The notes: generated from the letters alone by a model not told the origin. DNA of 64,000 bases from Mangifera indica (GCF_011075055.1 NC_058155.1:3274001-3338000); one strand, 5' to 3'; shown: positions 1 to 10,959, counted from the first letter of the stretch. Numbers and translations: made by a program.

Positions 1-64
1 ACGGGGATGGGGATGGGGATGGGGATTGATATCCCCTCCCCGCCCCTCCCCATTGTCATCCCTA
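1..64. repeat. Terminus of a hAT-type MITE (cut by window edge)
   Basis: The first bases hold a GGGGAT-type tandem motif followed by a C-rich stretch that ends CATCCCTA. Read on the minus strand this is TAGGGATG followed by G-rich repeats, the usual look of a plant hAT-like MITE end. The other terminus lies outside the window, so neither the target duplication nor the length can be checked. Confidence 0.4.
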
Positions 65-1901
65 CTTACAACATTAGAAGAATTATTGTTCCAAAATTTT
101 CCCCTCCTCTTTTAGGGTTCATACTTTCCAAGTTATCATAACATAGCCACCTGTCAAACTTTTTAAAACTTTCATTTTCCTCTCCCCATGTAGTTTCTGT
201 CATTGCCATTCTTCCCGCTGCTCCGTCCCTCGGTCCCCTGTCACCTCTCTCCATCCAAAACACTGTGCTAACTTCTCTAGCTTGCAGAAACCTGAAACCC
301 CCCCCCCCCCCCTTCCTAATATTGTTAAAATAATTTGTAGATAATATTTAATATTGATATAATTATAAAACCCATCATAATTTATATTTTAACTTGTAGT
401 TTGTTTATTATTTTTGTTTTAGAAATTAAAATATTAATAAAGTGATCTTAATTTTATTATAATTTTATCTTTATTTATCAGTCTTTCAAGATTAAAATAC
501 TCTTATATTATTTAAAATAATAAGTAAAATGTAAAATATTTTAGAAGAAAATATATTGGCCAAAAGATAGCAAATAAAAAATAATTTAATCAATTAATTT
601 TATAATTTAACAAGATAAAAGATAGCAAATTGAAATACTCCAAGCATCCTATTCGGTTGTTCAATCTCTCCTTGAATTTTGAAGCTAAAATCCTTTTAGC
701 TTCTAGCCTTGAAATCTCTTCAAGGTCTAATAATAAATGTGTATCACACTATCTAAGTAAACTTACCTGTAAAATGAATATAGAAAACAAACAAAAAGAA
801 AAATTACTAAGAGAAGTTTATATCTAATTTCTAAATTTGAAAAGACATGTAGTGAACTCACGTGCTGAAAGTAAATAATAGATACTTATTTTCAACAATT
901 TTCTAGTGAAATTTATTATTTTTCAATGATTAAAACAAAGAATAATTTAGTATATTATTCCTTATCAAACGCTTTTAATTTCACCCCTAGTTGGCATAAT
1001 AATACTTTTTCATCCAAAATCAAATTATGTTAAAACAACTAATGATGTAATGGCAAAATAGTAATTTTACTATCCATTAACTTTGAAACAAAAAATGAAA
1101 AAATCATTATATCAGACTTAAAACATATTAAATATGATAATTTAGTCCTTAAAAAGATTTACAAACTCATAAATCAACCTCTAACAATTTTTTTCAAATC
1201 CCTATATATTTTAAAAATACTATATGGTCTTAATAGTTGTAATATGACATTCATACTCAAAAGTTTTTGTATTTTATTTAAGTTTTTAGTGTGCAATACT
1301 CAAAAATTTCTCCAAACTTTTTCCCAGTTTTTTAATAACCCATAAAATTTTTCAAAAAACCTACAATATTTCCAAAAATTATAGTTTACTTGTAATATAT
1401 AATTATATGATAAAGAAACTTTTATTATAGGAAAAGAGAAAGAAAGGGTGAGGTTAAAAAGAAATAAAAATAAAATTTTTTTTATATAATTTGAATATTT
1501 AAAATATTATTTTAAACTTTGGTTGATTTAAAATGATATGATATTATGATAACTTTGAAAAATAAAAAAATACAAATACAACAATAGTTCATCTTATAAT
1601 ATTATTGTTTCATTAACAAGGTTATATTTTGCATGAAAAATTCTAAGATTGTGCTTTAAAAAAAATTGTAACTTACTCTACTAAAATATGTCAATTTACC
1701 CCATTGAGTTGGGGGAAGTTTCGAGAATATTTCGTTATTTAAATTGGTCATTTAGATATAACCCTTTGACTTTCGGGTGGGACAGGATGTCGGTCACTCT
1801 ATTAATTTCCTGAGAAAAAGCAAAGAAATTGAACCCAGGAAAAAAATATACAACTTGTAACTCTGTGAGAAGAAATAGTCTTGTTGCTTCAATTAACTGC
1901 G
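65..1901. other. AT-rich upstream region of the TNL gene, no gene seen
   Basis: This is AT-rich non-coding DNA with a C15 homopolymer at 298-312. The short open frames show no recognisable domain or codon bias. The proximal few hundred bases presumably include the TNL promoter and 5' UTR, but I could not identify a convincing TATA box or defence-type element, so none is annotated. Confidence 0.5.
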
Positions 1902-2377
1902 ATGGCTTCGTCTTCTTCTTCTTCTCAAGTGAAGTATGATGTTTTCCTCAGTTTCAGAGGTGAGGACACTCGAGACAATTTTACCAGCCACCTCAAAGAC
2001 GCGTTGTGTGGGAGAAAGATTGTTACTTTCATCGATGATCAACTTGTAAGAGGAGATGAGATATCACCATCTCTTTTGAATGCGATTAGTGGATCAAAGA
2101 TTTCAATCATCATATTCTCGAAAGGTTATGCTTCTTCTACATGGTGCCTCCAAGAACTTGTAGAGATCCTCAATTGCAGGAGAATGTACGGTCAGATTGT
2201 GATTCCAGTGTTCTATCATGTAGATCCATCAGATGTAAGGAAGCAAACAGGGACTTATGGAGATGCATTTGACCAGTATGAAGTAAAATATATGGAGGAA
2301 AAAGAGATGTTGCAGAGATGGAGGAATGCTTTGACGGAAGCAGCCAATCTATCTGGCGTTGTTTCAAATTCCATCAG
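1902..2377 (+). CDS. TNL exon 1: TIR domain
   Basis: The start is placed at ATG 1902 (MASSSS...), the usual Ser-rich leader directly before the TIR motif KYDVFLSFRGEDTR; the upstream in-frame TTG at 1881 is not needed. The TIR spans about residues 11-155. The BB-loop region reads DDQLVRGDEI, and the catalytic glutamate of plant TIR NADases falls at Glu85 in the WCLQEL motif. The exon ends CAG|GTGGGT and leaves phase 2; joining to 2822 gives an Arg codon and the sequence NSIRPESELVDTI, typical of the TIR to NB-ARC linker. No lesion is visible in this exon. Confidence 0.92.
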
Positions 2378-2821
2378 GTGGGTGCTTTTTGTGCTTTGAT
2401 ATTATTATTATTATTATGATAATTCTTCTATATAAAAATCACTTTCAATTATGAAAGATAAAATTCAAATACAACTTCTATAAGTCCAACTATACGATTG
2501 AACCTTACTTGGTTCCTTTAACAAAATTCCATTTCAGTTGTTTGAAAATAGCTTAATTTATATAAATCAAACTTCCCCCACATTATTTATCTTAATTTAT
2601 TTATTAATCAAATTATTCTTAGATTTCACGCTATAACCAAATTATTATCAGTTTCATGAAAAAAGTTGTATTTCTATAAGTTTTATTTAATATATGCATA
2701 AACTCTCCTGGGAAAGTCCAAACCAAAATTGGGCTCTTGGAATCCGACTTTGTCTCTATTTCTTTTTCATTAATTTATTGATAAGGTTATTGTTGTTTTT
2801 ACCTTTTTGTTTCTAATGTAG

Positions 2822-3890
2822 GCCTGAATCGGAACTTGTTGACACAATTACTGAATGTATTTTGGAGGGTTTGGATGATAAGTCTTATAGCCATAATAAG
2901 AACTTGGTTGGAGTAGCAGTGAAGATCCGGAAAATTAAATCTTTATTGTCTGATCAGTCAAGTAAAGTATGCAAGTTAGGACTTTGGGGTATGGGTGGCA
3001 TAGGCAAGACGACTCTTGCTGAAGCAGTCTTCAATGAAATCTCAAGTCAATTTGAAGCTTCGTATTTTGCTCGAAATGTTAGGGAAGCATCAAATATAAA
3101 TCAACTGCGTCGTTTGCAAAAAGAATTTCTTTATGCAATATTAGGGGATAGACACCTTGATATAAGAAACACATCCACAAAAAAAAGGCTTGGACGTAAA
3201 AGAGTTCTTACTGTTTTTGATGATGTGGCAGATTCGAAACAAATAAAAGAATTAATTGAAGATCTTGAAGACTTGGGTTTTGGAAGTCAAATCATTATAA
3301 CCACAAGGGATAAACAAGTGCTAACAATTTGTGGATTGGATGATTCTACCATATATAAGGTCGAAGGATTAGGTAGTAAAGAATCTCTTAGACTTTTTAA
3401 ACAACATGCCTTCAAACAAAACCATCGAATTGATGCAGTTTGCTTGATGCTTTCAGAAAAAGTTATAAGTTATACAGAAGGTTTGCCTTTAGCTCTTGAA
3501 GTTTTAGGTAGCCATCTCCTTGGTAGAGGAAAACTTGAATGGTATAGTGCACTTGAAGATTTACAAAAATCTCCGGATGAGGTTATCCAAAAGGTGCTTA
3601 AGATGAGTTATGATGAATTATCTGATGAAGAGAAGACTTTATTTTTAAATATTGCATGCTTCTTTAAAGGATGGGATAAATATCAAGTTGGTAAATTTAC
3701 TTCACATAATCGAATACGTGTTCTTGTTGATAAAGCTCTTATATCTATTCTATTTACCACAATAGAAATGCATGATTTGATTCAAGAGATGGGTCGAGAA
3801 ATTGTCCGACAAGAGTCAATCACTAAACTTGGCCAACGTAGTTGATTGTGGCATCATGATGATGTATGTCGTGTATTGGAAAAAATTCTG
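2822..3890 (+). CDS. TNL exon 2: NB-ARC domain with premature stop
   Basis: This exon encodes the nucleotide-binding switch of the receptor. Motifs in order are the P-loop GMGGIGKTT (residues 215-223), kinase-2 TVFDDV (Asp292-Asp293), RNBS-B GSQIIITTRD, GLPLAL (379-384), RNBS-D with FLNIACFFKGWD, and the MHD motif EMHDLIQEMGREIV (475-477). TGA at 3843-3845 lies in place of residue 500, 23 residues past MHD. The frame then continues with LWHHDDVCRVLEK, the expected family sequence after QRSR, so the stop most simply derives from CGA by a C-to-T change. The exon ends CTG|GTAAAT in phase 0. Alternatively the truncation could be a tolerated TIR-NBS isoform. Confidence 0.9.
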
Positions 3891-4075
3891 GTAAATATAC
3901 ATGACATTAACTTTCAATTTATATGTTATAGTATATGGGATATATTGAAATATTTGAACTAGTAGTGTATCTTTTTCCTTTTTCCCTATAGAATAATTCA
4001 TGAAGTAATGGGTTTTGGGTTTAGAGGTATATCATATTATTGTGCTCTTAACTTGTCCTTTTATTTTGATTGTAG

Positions 4076-4375
4076 GGAACTGACAAAATAAGAGGCATGC
4101 TCTTTAATATGGCTGAAATGAGAAAGATCCACTTAAATCCTCATACTTTCTCAGAGATGGCTAATCTAAGACTCCTTATAGTAAAAAACTTATATTGGAG
4201 ATGCAATAATGAAGTTCATGGTTTTGACAGCATTGAATTTGATTTCTCAGAGTTAGAATGCCTCTGTTGGGATGATTACCCCTTCCCATCGTTGCCTTTG
4301 AAATTTGATCCTGATAACCTTGTTGTACTTAAGATGCAAAACAATAATCTTAAACAACCATGGACGGGCATTAAG
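4076..4375 (+). CDS. TNL exon 3: linker and first LRRs
   Basis: The acceptor is TTGTAG at 4070-4075. The frame opens GTDKIRGM and runs through HTFSEMANLRLL, ending with the LECLCWDDYPFPSLPLKF and LVVLKM motifs that characterise the ARC2-to-LRR linker and first repeat of TNLs. It is 100 codons long, phase 0 at both ends, with donor AAG|GTATAT. No lesion is visible. Confidence 0.85.
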
Positions 4376-4468
4376 GTATATGTTGATTTCATTTGAAAAT
4401 TCTCTTTCATAAATTTTAAATATTAGATTTTTTTTAATTGTATTGCTCATTTCTTTTTCCTGATACAG

Positions 4469-4525
4469 AATCTTGCTCGTTTAAAATACATTGACCTAAG
4501 TTGCTCAAAACATCTACTTGAAGTC
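4469..4525 (+). CDS. TNL exon 4, 5' piece, cut by the gypsy insertion
   Basis: After acceptor ATACAG at 4463-4468, nineteen codons read NLARLKYIDLSCSKHLLEV, the standard start of the LRR exon. The last five bases, AAGTC, are the target duplication of the inserted retrotransposon. The reading frame resumes at 10960 with SDLSKASNLERL, the expected continuation. Confidence 0.88.
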
Positions 4526-5177
4526 TGTTGCGTACCTGTTCAGGCCAAGCTCTCTACTGCTCCAGCTTCAATGTCTCTTGGCAGAATAAAGGGAATAAGA
4601 GGAACCTGTAATATTCATGGCCTCAGCAGGCAGCATTCATTTTGTATATTGTATACTCAATCAATAAAACAGACTCAATCCATTCAATAGAAATAGCTAT
4701 CCATCTCATTCATTCATTCATCAAGGCAAATGTTTACACCAAATGCTTTTCAACTCAACTCAAGCAATAAAACAGAGCAATAAAACTAAAAAAGAAATAA
4801 ACTGGAACAAAGTAAATTGACACTGCTAATTCTGGAATTTGAGAGCCAGACCCCTCCTTCTTAACAACTTCAGTACATCATTTTTTTCATAAAAACCAAG
4901 CACACTCTTTCTCCTTTTTCTGCTGCCCTATAAAAGCATGAGTTCTCTTTAACCGAATTCTGCCTCCTGCCCACTCATAGGCTGCCAAGTGGTCACAACT
5001 GAATGGCCAAGCTTATTCTGCTCCAGACTAGCTTCTGTAATTCCCAGATTGCCCTCCATCATGTCCATCCTGGAATCTTCAGCTGAGAGTTTCATCCTTT
5101 CTTCTGAATCTGGGTCTGCTTCCTCTATTCTCTTCTTGGGCTTGCGGAAATAAACTTTGGTAATTAGGCCTCTATCA
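4526..5177 (-). repeat. Gypsy-1 3' LTR
   Basis: A 652-bp LTR on the minus strand, with TG...CA ends (TGTTGCGTACC on the + strand, CTCTATCA at its right). It abuts the target duplication on its left and the polypurine tract on its right. Confidence 0.92.
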
Positions 5178-6599
5178 ATACCACCCCCCCCCCCCCCCCC
5201 CCCCCCCCATGGAGACGCACCTTGTCCTCAAGGTGAAATTCGGGAAAGTAATCCCGTAAAGCGATGTAATCCTCCCAAGAGTGCTCACAGTCCGGAAGAG
5301 AATGCCATTTGATGAGGACCTGCAAGTGACCAGTTTTTGAATAACGAGTATCCAATAAAGCTTCCGGCTGTAATTGCAATTCTAAGTCCCCCGAAAAGCA
5401 GCCAGACAGAGGTTGTGACTGTATAGCAGCCTCGAAGACCCTTTTTAACTGTGACACATGGAAAACCGGATGGATTTTACTCGTGGAAGGTAAAGCAAGA
5501 CGGTAGGCAACCGAACCAATCTTTTCAATGATGACATAAGGACCATAAAAGCGATGGCTCAATTTTTCATTGAGTTTCTTAGCAAGAGTCTTGAAACGAT
5601 GAGGCTGAATTTTAAGGAACACTTGCTCACCAACTTCAAAGTGGAGCTCGCGACGTTTCAAATCGGCTTGACGTTTCATCCTATCTTGGGCTTTATGGAG
5701 TTGCTGTTTCAACTCAAGCAGAATGGCATCTCTTTGCTGTAGAAAAGCGCCAACCTTATCAATTTTGGAGGCTTCGGAACCCCACCGAAAGAGCATTGGG
5801 GGATCTCTCCCATATAAAGCCTTAAAGGGAGTCATCCCAAGAGAACTATGAAAAGTGATATTATACCAATACTCCGCCCAAGTGATCCATTTAACCCAGT
5901 CCTTTGGTTGTTGAGAGCAAAAGCATCGGAGATATGTTTCAAGGCCACGGTTGACAATTTCAGTTTGACCGTCAGATTGTGGATGATATGCACTGCTGAA
6001 CTTGAGGGTTGTACCCACGGAACGAAAAAGCTCCCCCTAGAATTGACTCATAAATAGGCCATCGCGATCTGACACGATCGAACGCGGGTAACCATGAAGC
6101 CTAACTATCTCTTTACCAAATAAGGCAGCCACCTCTTTGGTCGTATACGGGTGGGAAAGCACGAGGAAATGGCTATATTTGGTCAATCGGTCCACTACCA
6201 CCAAAATGGTATCTCCCTTTTTCGTTCTTGGAAGACCCCCAATGAAGTCCATAGATATGTCCTCCCAAACTTTATCAGGGACTGGAAGAGGCTGTAAGAG
6301 GCCTGCAGGGCTCATGGCTTGATACTTGTTTCTTTGGCAGATTTCACAGTGGGTTACAAAGTCTCTAATACACTTTTTCATGCCAATCCAATAAAAAACT
6401 GCTGTTATTTTCTTGTAAGTGCGAAAAAACCCTGAATGGCCTCCGCAAGGTGAAGAATGGAATTCTCGCAGCAAGGCTAGAAGTAAGGCAGAAGAGGAAA
6501 GCATCACCAACCTGTTTTTGTAAAATAGAGTCCCATTCTTTAATAAGAAATTGGCATGGTTGGAGGGGTCCTGTAAGAGCTGCTGAATGATTTGTTTAT
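5164..6599 (-). pseudogene. Gypsy-1 integrase with chromodomain
   Basis: The HHCC zinc region is seen as CGGHSGFFRTYKKI and HCEICQRNK. The catalytic core has MDFIGGLP, VSDRDGLF and HPQSDGQTEIVNR. TAG at 6037-6039 lies where FWGELFR is expected (Trp to stop). The C terminus contains HPVFHVSQLKRVF and a chromodomain-like module VLIKWHSLPDCEHSWEDY, then HLEDKV, which places the element in the chromovirus group. The frame ends in a poly-Gly tract made by the polypurine tract. Confidence 0.85.
5178..5210 (-). other. Gypsy-1 polypurine tract with a 25-base homopolymer
   Basis: Next to the 3' LTR the + strand has C25 at 5184-5208, so the element strand has G25, followed by GTGGTAT and the LTR. It fits the plus-strand primer site of LTR elements, and the pol frame reads into it as poly-Gly. 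Its length is probably unstable and may be inaccurate in the assembly. Confidence 0.7.
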
Positions 6600-7649
6600 A
6601 CCGGCTGTCGGAGCGAACCTCTTGATCAATCACTTCCCCCTCGATCCAATGCCTGGCTGAAATGGAGTGTAAAGTAAGAGAGGCTTCTGGTAATCTGGAC
6701 AAGGCATTAGCTGCTTTATTCTCCATTCCCGGACGATACTGAATCTCAAAATCGAAGCCAAGTAGTTTCATCACCCATCGTTGTTGCTCTCCACTAATGA
6801 TGGTTTGATCCATTAAATGTTTCAAACTCTTCTGATCGGTGCAGACAATAAAATGCTTTCCCAATAGATAATGACGCCACTTTTGCAAGGCTAACACAAT
6901 AGCCATTAATTCACGTTCATAAACTGACTTTACTTTGTTTCTAGGGGAGAGAGCCTGACTCATAAAAGAAATAGGCCTACCCCTTGCATAAGAACAGCCC
7001 CGACGCCTGTGGAAGAAGCGTCCGTCTCAACTAGAAAAGGCTGGGTAAAATCAGGCATGGCAAGAACTGGAACAGTAGTCATGGCTGCCTTCAACCTCTC
7101 GAATGCTATTGTAGAGTCTTCATTCCAGTGGAAAGAGTTCTTTTTCAACAGCTGTGTCAATGGGGCTGCAATTTGTCCATAGTGGCATACAAAGCGGCGG
7201 TAATAGCCTGTAAGTCCCAAGAACCCTCGAAGTGCCGTAATATCGCGAGGTCGCGGCCAATCAATCATACACTGAATTTTCTGAGGATCAGCAGCTACAC
7301 CTTCAGCTGAAATTATGTGGCCCAAGTACTCCAAGCGAGAAACCCCAAAGGAACATTTTTTTCTGTTCAAGAGTAGGTGATGGTCGGAAAGAAGCTGCAA
7401 AGCTAAACTCAGATGGTGCAAGTGAGCAGATAAAGTGCTGCTGTAAATCAGAATATCATCGAAGAAGACAAGAATAAACTCCCGTAAATGGGCCCGAAAA
7501 ACTTCATTCATGAGGGCCTGAAAAGTGGCAAGGGCGTTGGACAGGCCAAAGGGCATGACCAAAAACTCGTAATGGCCGTTATGTGTCCGGAAGGTTGTTT
7601 TCTCAACATCAGAATCAATAATTCTGATTTGATGGTAGCCAGATTTCAA
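6600..7649 (-). pseudogene. Gypsy-1 reverse transcriptase and RNase H
   Basis: RT motifs are well kept: [19 protein letters not shown], the catalytic box FFDDILIYS (both Asp present) and LEYLGHIIS. RNase H starts with [17 protein letters not shown] frameshift at about 6981-6984 (a G4 run where five Gs restore MQGGRPISF) shifts the frame before YERELMAIVLALQKWRHYL and TDQKSLKHL. It makes element cDNA in intact relatives; this copy cannot make the full polyprotein. Confidence 0.85.
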
Positions 7650-8379
7650 GTCAAGTTTAGTGAAGATTGTAGCACCAGATTACTCATCTAACAGCTCATC
7701 TATAGCAGGAATGAGAAACTTATCTGGAATGGTAAGTTTGTTGAGAGCGCGGTAGTCAACGCAGAAACGCCAGCCACCGTCTTTCTTTTGCACCAGAAGA
7801 ACAGGACTGGAGAATGGGCTGTGGCTTGGTCAAATAATTCCAGCATGAAGCATTTCACGAACCTGTCTCTCAATTTCAGTCTTCTGGTGATGAGGATACC
7901 GATACGGTTGGACATTAGGCGGTGCGACTCCATCAAACAAACGAATGGCATGATCATGTGTCCGGCGTGGCGGTAACCCGGTGGGCTCCTCAAATGAATG
8001 CTGAAAATTTATCAATATTCGCTGAACTTCTTCTGGAGACTGCTGAAATATTTTCTAAGGCATCCAACTAAATCCAATAGCAATGGGTACCTATTTTAAG
8101 TGATTTTGAAACAGCCTTAAGAGAAGTTTCCTGGGTGACTAATGAGGGATCCCCCTGAAGCGTAATATTCCGCCCCTTCCAGTGGAAAGTCATAGTGAGG
8201 TTCTCCCAATTACTTTTAATAATGCCCAAAGTTGCTAGCCAATCCACCCCAAGAATGACGTCAACATTGCCCAAAGGAAAAACAAAGTAGTCATGAACAA
8301 ATTGCATCTCTAGTAACAGTAGCTCAACCCTTGGACACTTCGCTCTGTCGGCGACCGAGCTGCCATTTTCGATGACAAC
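7650..8379 (-). pseudogene. Gypsy-1 protease end and RT N-terminal part
   Basis: The segment 8068-8307 holds DVILGVDWLATLG, the conserved motif between protease and RT. A frameshift near 8068 follows, then 7830-8015 with HAIRLFDG, PYRYPHHQKTEIERQV and the RT entry [19 protein letters not shown]. Stops are visible at about 8056, 7828-7830 and 7679-7681 in the RT frame. Confidence 0.75.
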
Positions 8380-9254
8380 CTAGAAGGTTGCTGGGGAGCG
8401 TGGAAGCTGCAATTTGTTGACCAGTTGTTGAGAAATGAAGCTGTGGGAAGGGCCGGAGTCCACCAGAATGATGACAGGGGAAAAGTGAATCTTGCCCAAA
8501 AATTTCAATGTTTTAGGGGTACTGATACCAGCAACAGAGTGACGGGAAAGCTCCATTTCTTCACCGTGTCGGAGCTTGAGTTGGCTGGTGTCTTCCGAAA
8601 ATTCCAGTGGGTTCTGTTCATCTTCATCACAGAGCATCAAACGGAGTTGTTTGAAAGGGCACTGATGGTTCGGACCGAACTTGCCTGCACACTTGAAGCA
8701 CAAGCCTTGCGCTATGCGAGTCTGAATTTCAGATTGAGAGAGGCGTGGGTATTCCGGTCTGGAAGTTAGGTTAGGGCGGTGATTGAACGAGGTGAACTGA
8801 GGAGAAGAAGGAATTGGTGGCTGGTTGGGTGTAGGAGGTGTATGGGGAGAGTGATGGATAGCTTCTGATGGTGAGAAATTTGGTGGAATGGCGGAAGGAA
8901 GCGTCGGAGGTGGGGCTGAATTTGGGGCTGAAATATTAGAGGAGTGTGTCTGGGAAAAAGTCGAATGTGTGGGTGGGAAATTATGGCCTGAGTCGAGTCG
9001 GTGGAATGGGTATGGGTCAGGCTGATGGGCGGGCTTATGGGTTGGGTTGGGTGTTGGAGCAGTTTGGGTGGGTGACTGATAGTGTGGGCTGGTGTGGGTT
9101 GAAAGAAGAGACGGTGGTGCGGTGGAAAACGCGTTTGGGTGGGCTGGGCAATTAGTTGAATTTGTGTGGTTGGGCTTTGTATTGAAGGGAAAAGGAAACG
9201 GGCTTGGGCTGGTGTATTTGGGAGGGGCTGAAAGTGGTGTGGTGGAAGAAGCAA
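8380..9254 (-). pseudogene. Gypsy-1 gag C-terminus with zinc knuckle, and protease start
   Basis: A long Pro/Thr/Ser-rich linker leads to the CCHC-type knuckle CFKCAGKFGPNHQC (8659-8700), which would bind element RNA. It then reaches an aspartic protease segment with the catalytic DSG in VIILVDSGPSHSF (about 8450-8480). TAG at 8380-8382 stops the frame, but the same frame resumes beyond it. Confidence 0.8.
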
Positions 9255-10271
9255 TTAGGCCGGTGTGGTTAGTGGGTTGAGTGAAGTGGAATTGTGGCGT
9301 TGGGCTGGGCTGGGTTGAGCGCTGGTTGGAGTTGCAAAGGCTTGGGCTGCCCTTGTTGGATCCGGGTCCCATTCCAGCCCGTGCACGACCCGGTCTCTTT
9401 CTTCTATATCTGTCGCCTGCTGCATCAAGGTGAAAAGATCTATCGGTGCTTGGAGACGAAGCTCGGCCTGAATTCGGTGTTTCAGACCGGCGGTGAAGGC
9501 TCCTCGCACCCACTCTGCTGGTGCCGATGGAAGCATTGCCACCAGCTGTTTGAAACGAGCTCTGTACTCGGCCACTGTTCCCGTCTGCCGATGCAAGATG
9601 ATTTGTTCGTAGGGCGTCCGGTGCTGTGTTGATCCGAATCGCAGAAGAAGCTCTTCCTTCACCTCCCTTCATTCATGAAATGGCTTCCAGAGTTCCCTAA
9701 ACTGAAACCAACTTAACGCCTCTCCTTCCAAACAAAATATCACTGCCGCCAAACGTTCCCGTTCGTCCATGCCGTTCATCTGGAAATAGCGCTCGACCTT
9801 GGTTGCCCACCCCCATGAGTCCACTCCACTGAACAAAGGTATCTCCAATTTTCGGTGATAATGGTCACGCCGATTCGTCATCTCCGTAGCGACATAACGC
9901 GGTGGCCGATGGTTTCTGGACGATTCTCCAAACGCTACACCGTCATTGTGAGGGTATGGAGGTTGCTGTGGTGTGGGTATTGGCTGCTGAAACCCAAAGT
10001 TTCCTCCATTTGGTACCCTCTCCAAGAAATACTGTGGTGGTTCTTGGATGACGGTGGGTGATGTTGCTACCGTTTCACCCTCCTTACCTTTCATGTCTTT
10101 AAGCAATAATTGCCTTATCTCATGTAAATTTTCGTCCAACTTATCAAATCGGGAAGCTGTGTGATGTTCAGCCTTCATGAATCTTTCTTCCGAGATGGTT
10201 ACTTTCTCCATTAGGTTCTTAAGGTTGTCTTTTAAATCTTTCACTCTCCCTTCCATTCTGGTTTTTACCAT
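9255..10271 (-). pseudogene. Gypsy-1 gag, capsid part, broken
   Basis: The frame starts at ATG 10271 (complement) with a coiled-coil-like N terminus, then a gypsy gag core with the motifs LEIPLFSGVDSWGW and AVIFCLEGEALSWFQ. TGA at 9669-9671 interrupts it where a Trp is expected (FHE-stop-REVKEELLLRFG); the frame continues open to 9255 through TGTVAEYRARFKQLV. The zinc-knuckle part lies in another frame, so a frameshift falls between about 9255 and 9400. Confidence 0.8.
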
Positions 10272-10285
10272 AACCCAGCTGCAAC

Positions 10286-10298
10286 TGCTCTGATACCA
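10286..10298 (-). other. Gypsy-1 primer-binding site (initiator tRNA-Met type)
   Basis: The minus strand reads TTGGTATCAGAGCAG just inside the 5' LTR, matching the TGGTATCAGAGC site complementary to initiator tRNA-Met that primes reverse transcription in many plant gypsy elements. Confidence 0.8.
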
Positions 10299-10302
10299 AG
10301 TT

Positions 10303-10954
10303 TGTTGCGTACCTGTTCAGGCCAAGCTCTCTACTACTCCAGCTTCAATGTCTCTTGGCAGAATAAAGGGAAGAAGAGGAACCTGTAATATTCATGGCCT
10401 CAGCAGGCACCATTCATTTTGTATATTGTATACTCAATCAATAAAACAGACTCAATCCATTCAATAGAAATAGCTATCCATCTCATTCATTCATTCATCA
10501 AGGCAAATGTTTACACCAAATGCTTCTCAACTTAACTCAAGCAATAAAACAGAGCAATAAAACTAAAAAAGAAATAAACTGGAACAAAGTAAATTGACAC
10601 TGCTAATTCTGGAATTTGAGAGCCAGACCCCTCTTTCTTAACAACTTCAGTACATCATTTTTTTCATAAAAACCAAGCACACTCTTTCTTCTTTTTCTGC
10701 TGCCCTATAAAAGCATGAGTTCTCCTTAACCGAATTCTGCCTCCTGCCCACTCATAGGCTGCCAAGTGGTCACAACTGAATGGCCAAGCTTATTCTGCTC
10801 TAGACTAGCTTTTGTAATTCCCAGATTGCCCTCCATCATGTCCATCCTGGAATCTTCAGCTGAGAGTTTCATCCTTTCTTCTGAATCTGGGTCTGCTTCC
10901 TCTATTCTCTTCTTGGGCTTGCGGAAATAAACTTTGGTAATTAGGCCTCTATCA
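10303..10954 (-). repeat. Gypsy-1 5' LTR
   Basis: This is the partner LTR, also 652 bp, with the same ends and about ten substitutions from the left copy. It is followed directly by the target duplication AAGTC and the resumed TNL reading frame. The element promoter would lie here and read leftwards. Confidence 0.92.
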
Positions 10955-10959
10955 AAGTC

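Larger units (their letters stand above)
4526..10954 (-). mobile_element. Gypsy-1: Ty3/gypsy chromovirus inside the TNL LRR exon
   Basis: This is a complete LTR retrotransposon of 6,429 bp on the minus strand. It is bounded by 652-bp LTRs (4526-5177 and 10303-10954) and by perfect 5-bp target duplications AAGTC (4521-4525, 10955-10959). The order gag, protease, RT, RNase H, integrase, chromodomain identifies a chromovirus. The LTRs differ at about ten sites by eye (about 1.5%) with no indel, so the insertion is recent. The coding region nevertheless carries at least six stops and three frameshifts, so this copy is not autonomous and was probably already defective or mobilised in trans. Confidence 0.93.

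Noticed and set aside
630..827. Small open frame in the TNL upstream region
   Set aside because: 65 codons of AT-rich composition, no motif, no conserved context.
1881..1901. Upstream TTG as TNL start
   Set aside because: Eukaryotic initiation at ATG 1902 gives the usual MASSSS leader directly before the TIR motif.
3885..4080. Frameshift at the exon 2/exon 3 junction (EKIL instead of EKNS)
   Set aside because: The splice CTG|GTAAAT to TAG|GGAACT is phase-compatible and gives a continuous frame into GTDKIRGM, so no indel needs to be assumed.
8946..9632. Plus-strand frames (Gly/Trp-rich) opposite Gypsy-1 gag
   Set aside because: They are the complement of the Pro/Thr/Ser-rich gag linker and carry no domain.
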